This document shows, piece after piece, positions 6,960-7,736 of a stretch of 7,736 bases of DNA (the stretch's first letter is position 1; each line of letters begins with the position of its first letter). The notes under the pieces are model-generated. The model ran no database searches. It saw only the letters and a program-made list of their open reading frames with translations, and had not been told where the DNA came from. Both the position numbers and the translations under genes were made by a program. The stretch covers positions 1 to 7,736 of the forward strand of contig CASDUB010000176.1 of the NCBI GenBank assembly GCA_949283905.1, written 5' to 3'. Origin of the DNA: an uncultured Lachnospiraceae bacterium (GTDB lineage: Bacteria; Bacillota; Clostridia; Lachnospirales; Lachnospiraceae).

Positions 6960-7736
6960 TTAAAATTTCATCTTCAGTCCGACGTGAAGTTGTAAAAGTT
7001 TATCATCAAGCTTTTCTTTTAATATTCCGTACGCCCTTTCTCCTGTACAGTGTCCCGTACAGACAAACTGAATGCCTGTATCATCTATCTTTTTTGCAAC
7101 CTCCCTTACCTCTTCATCTGTCTTATTGAAAAGATGAAATCCTCCTATTATTCCGTAAACTCTTTTATCAGGAAATGTTTCGCGGACTTCATTTATTATG
7201 TTTACTGCTCCGCCATGGGAACAACAGTTAATTATGATAAGGCCTTTATCTGTATCAAGTACAAGACTCTGTTCGTGATCAAAATTGTCGTATTTCATTC
7301 TTCCGCTTTTTTTCTGATACATACGATCTCTCATTCCTACTTTTTCCAGTCCTTTTGTTTTGTGAGGAAAAAGATATGCGCCTTCCATCAGTTTAAAATC
7401 TCCCGACAGTTTCGCTATTCTGTCGCCGTATTTTTCAAGCATTCCCTTTGGCATGCCGATATATTTCTTGAATATAAAATGATTATTACGATAGCAATTT
7501 TCTTTTGCCGCATCGCGAATATATAATTTGGCTTTTTTGTTCTCTTCAAAAAAACGGGGCATTCCGTTTGCGTGATCATAATGAGCATGACTAAGGGTCG
7601 CGTAATCAATATCTTTTATATCAAAGCCCGTCTTCTTTAAATTCTCCGCAAAAAGATCGGATTGGCCGGAATCTATGAGAATTTTTTTGCCGTTAAACTC
7701 AGCAAGAATACAAAGTCCCCATTCGCCTGCTATCCC
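6960..7736 (-). CDS. MBL-fold metallo-hydrolase, COG1237-type (5' end cut)
   Basis: The frame is open from the right edge of the window to the TAA at 6962-6960, giving 258 residues. Only a short N-terminus, probably 10-25 residues, is missing. The metal-binding motif SHAHYDHANG has His, His, Asp and His for a two-metal site. It is preceded by the strand ILIDSGQSDLF and followed by LIIINCCSHGGAVNII (third metal His), GIIGGFHLF (later His) and CTGHCTGERA. This motif set is that of the COG1237 group, sometimes labelled '7,8-dihydropterin-6-yl-methyl-4-(ribofuranosyl)aminobenzene 5'-phosphate synthase-like'. The real substrate of the bacterial members is generally unknown, and I do not assign one. 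It looks intact and cytosolic, with no signal peptide visible in what is present. It is convergent with the ATPase operon and has its own promoter outside the window, so no functional link is implied. The internal ATG at 7562 is not the start, because the metal motif lies upstream of it. Confidence 0.9.
   Translation of the reverse strand, partial: GIAGEWGLCILAEFNGKKILIDSGQSDLFAENLKKTGFDIKDIDYATLSHAHYDHANGMPRFFEENKKAKLYIRDAAKENCYRNNHFIFKKYIGMPKGMLEKYGDRIAKLSGDFKLMEGAYLFPHKTKGLEKVGMRDRMYQKKSGRMKYDNFDHEQSLVLDTDKGLIIINCCSHGGAVNIINEVRETFPDKRVYGIIGGFHLFNKTDEEVREVAKKIDDTGIQFVCTGHCTGERAYGILKEKLDDKLLQLHVGLKMKF

Noticed and set aside
7050..7526. 158-residue open frame on the + strand
   Set aside because: It is the antisense shadow of the MBL-fold gene, which has clear metal-binding motifs. 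Its Phe/Ile/Cys-rich composition is typical of an A/T-rich shadow.
1..7736. CRISPR arrays, tRNA/rRNA genes, insertion sequences, phage or defence genes
   Set aside because: I saw no regularly spaced repeats, cloverleaf or rRNA-like segments, transposase motifs or terminal inverted repeats. Almost all bases are covered by the ATPase genes and their neighbours.

Overview
The window is the 3' two-thirds of a bacterial V/A-type (rotary) ATPase operon on the + strand, followed by a small membrane-anchored zinc-ribbon gene. A hairpin terminator then separates it from a convergent metallo-beta-lactamase-fold gene that runs off the right edge. Gene order is [DUF2764-like protein, 3' end] - A - B - D - I - K - zinc-ribbon protein >< MBL-fold hydrolase.

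Organism: the order A-B-D-I-K, with a DUF2764-type protein just before A, is the arrangement known from spirochaetes (Treponema), Chlamydia and Bacteroidetes. It is not the I-K-E-C-F-A-B-D style of Enterococcus and many Clostridia. Subunit lengths (A 576, B 431, D 204, I 610, K 145 residues), the short loop before the B-subunit SLSRL motif, mid-range base composition and strong AGGAG ribosome sites fit a host-associated anaerobe. A Treponema-like spirochaete is my best guess. A gut Firmicute with a transferred operon cannot be excluded from sequence alone, since zinc-ribbon/lipocalin-like proteins are also common there. This is inference.

How the genes work together: A (catalytic, intact Walker A) and B (non-catalytic, degenerate P-loop, arginine finger) form the soluble A3B3 head, and D is the coiled-coil rotor axle. 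I is the membrane stator (a-subunit equivalent) carrying the essential arginine, and K is the proteolipid of the rotor ring. The DUF2764-like protein sits where a rotor-to-ring connector might be encoded, but its role is unproven. Subunit E is expected just upstream of the window. No F (axle partner) or C/AC39 gene is present inside the window. The K subunit carries the full set of side chains that bind Na+ in the Enterococcus hirae ring, so sodium coupling is predicted.

Layout and expression: 13-, 11- and 11-nt gaps, a 4-nt ATGA overlap (D/I), a 52-nt A/T-rich leader before K, and 5 nt between K and the zinc-ribbon ATG indicate one transcript. Its promoter lies upstream of the window, and it probably ends at the bidirectional hairpin at 6905-6946. 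The only non-coding stretches are short (52 and 58 nt). Most of the window is an ordinary housekeeping operon, and I see no defence system, mobile element, CRISPR array or RNA gene. The points worth a second look are the unusual subunit complement, the sodium-site signature, the K leader and the zinc-ribbon gene attached to the operon.
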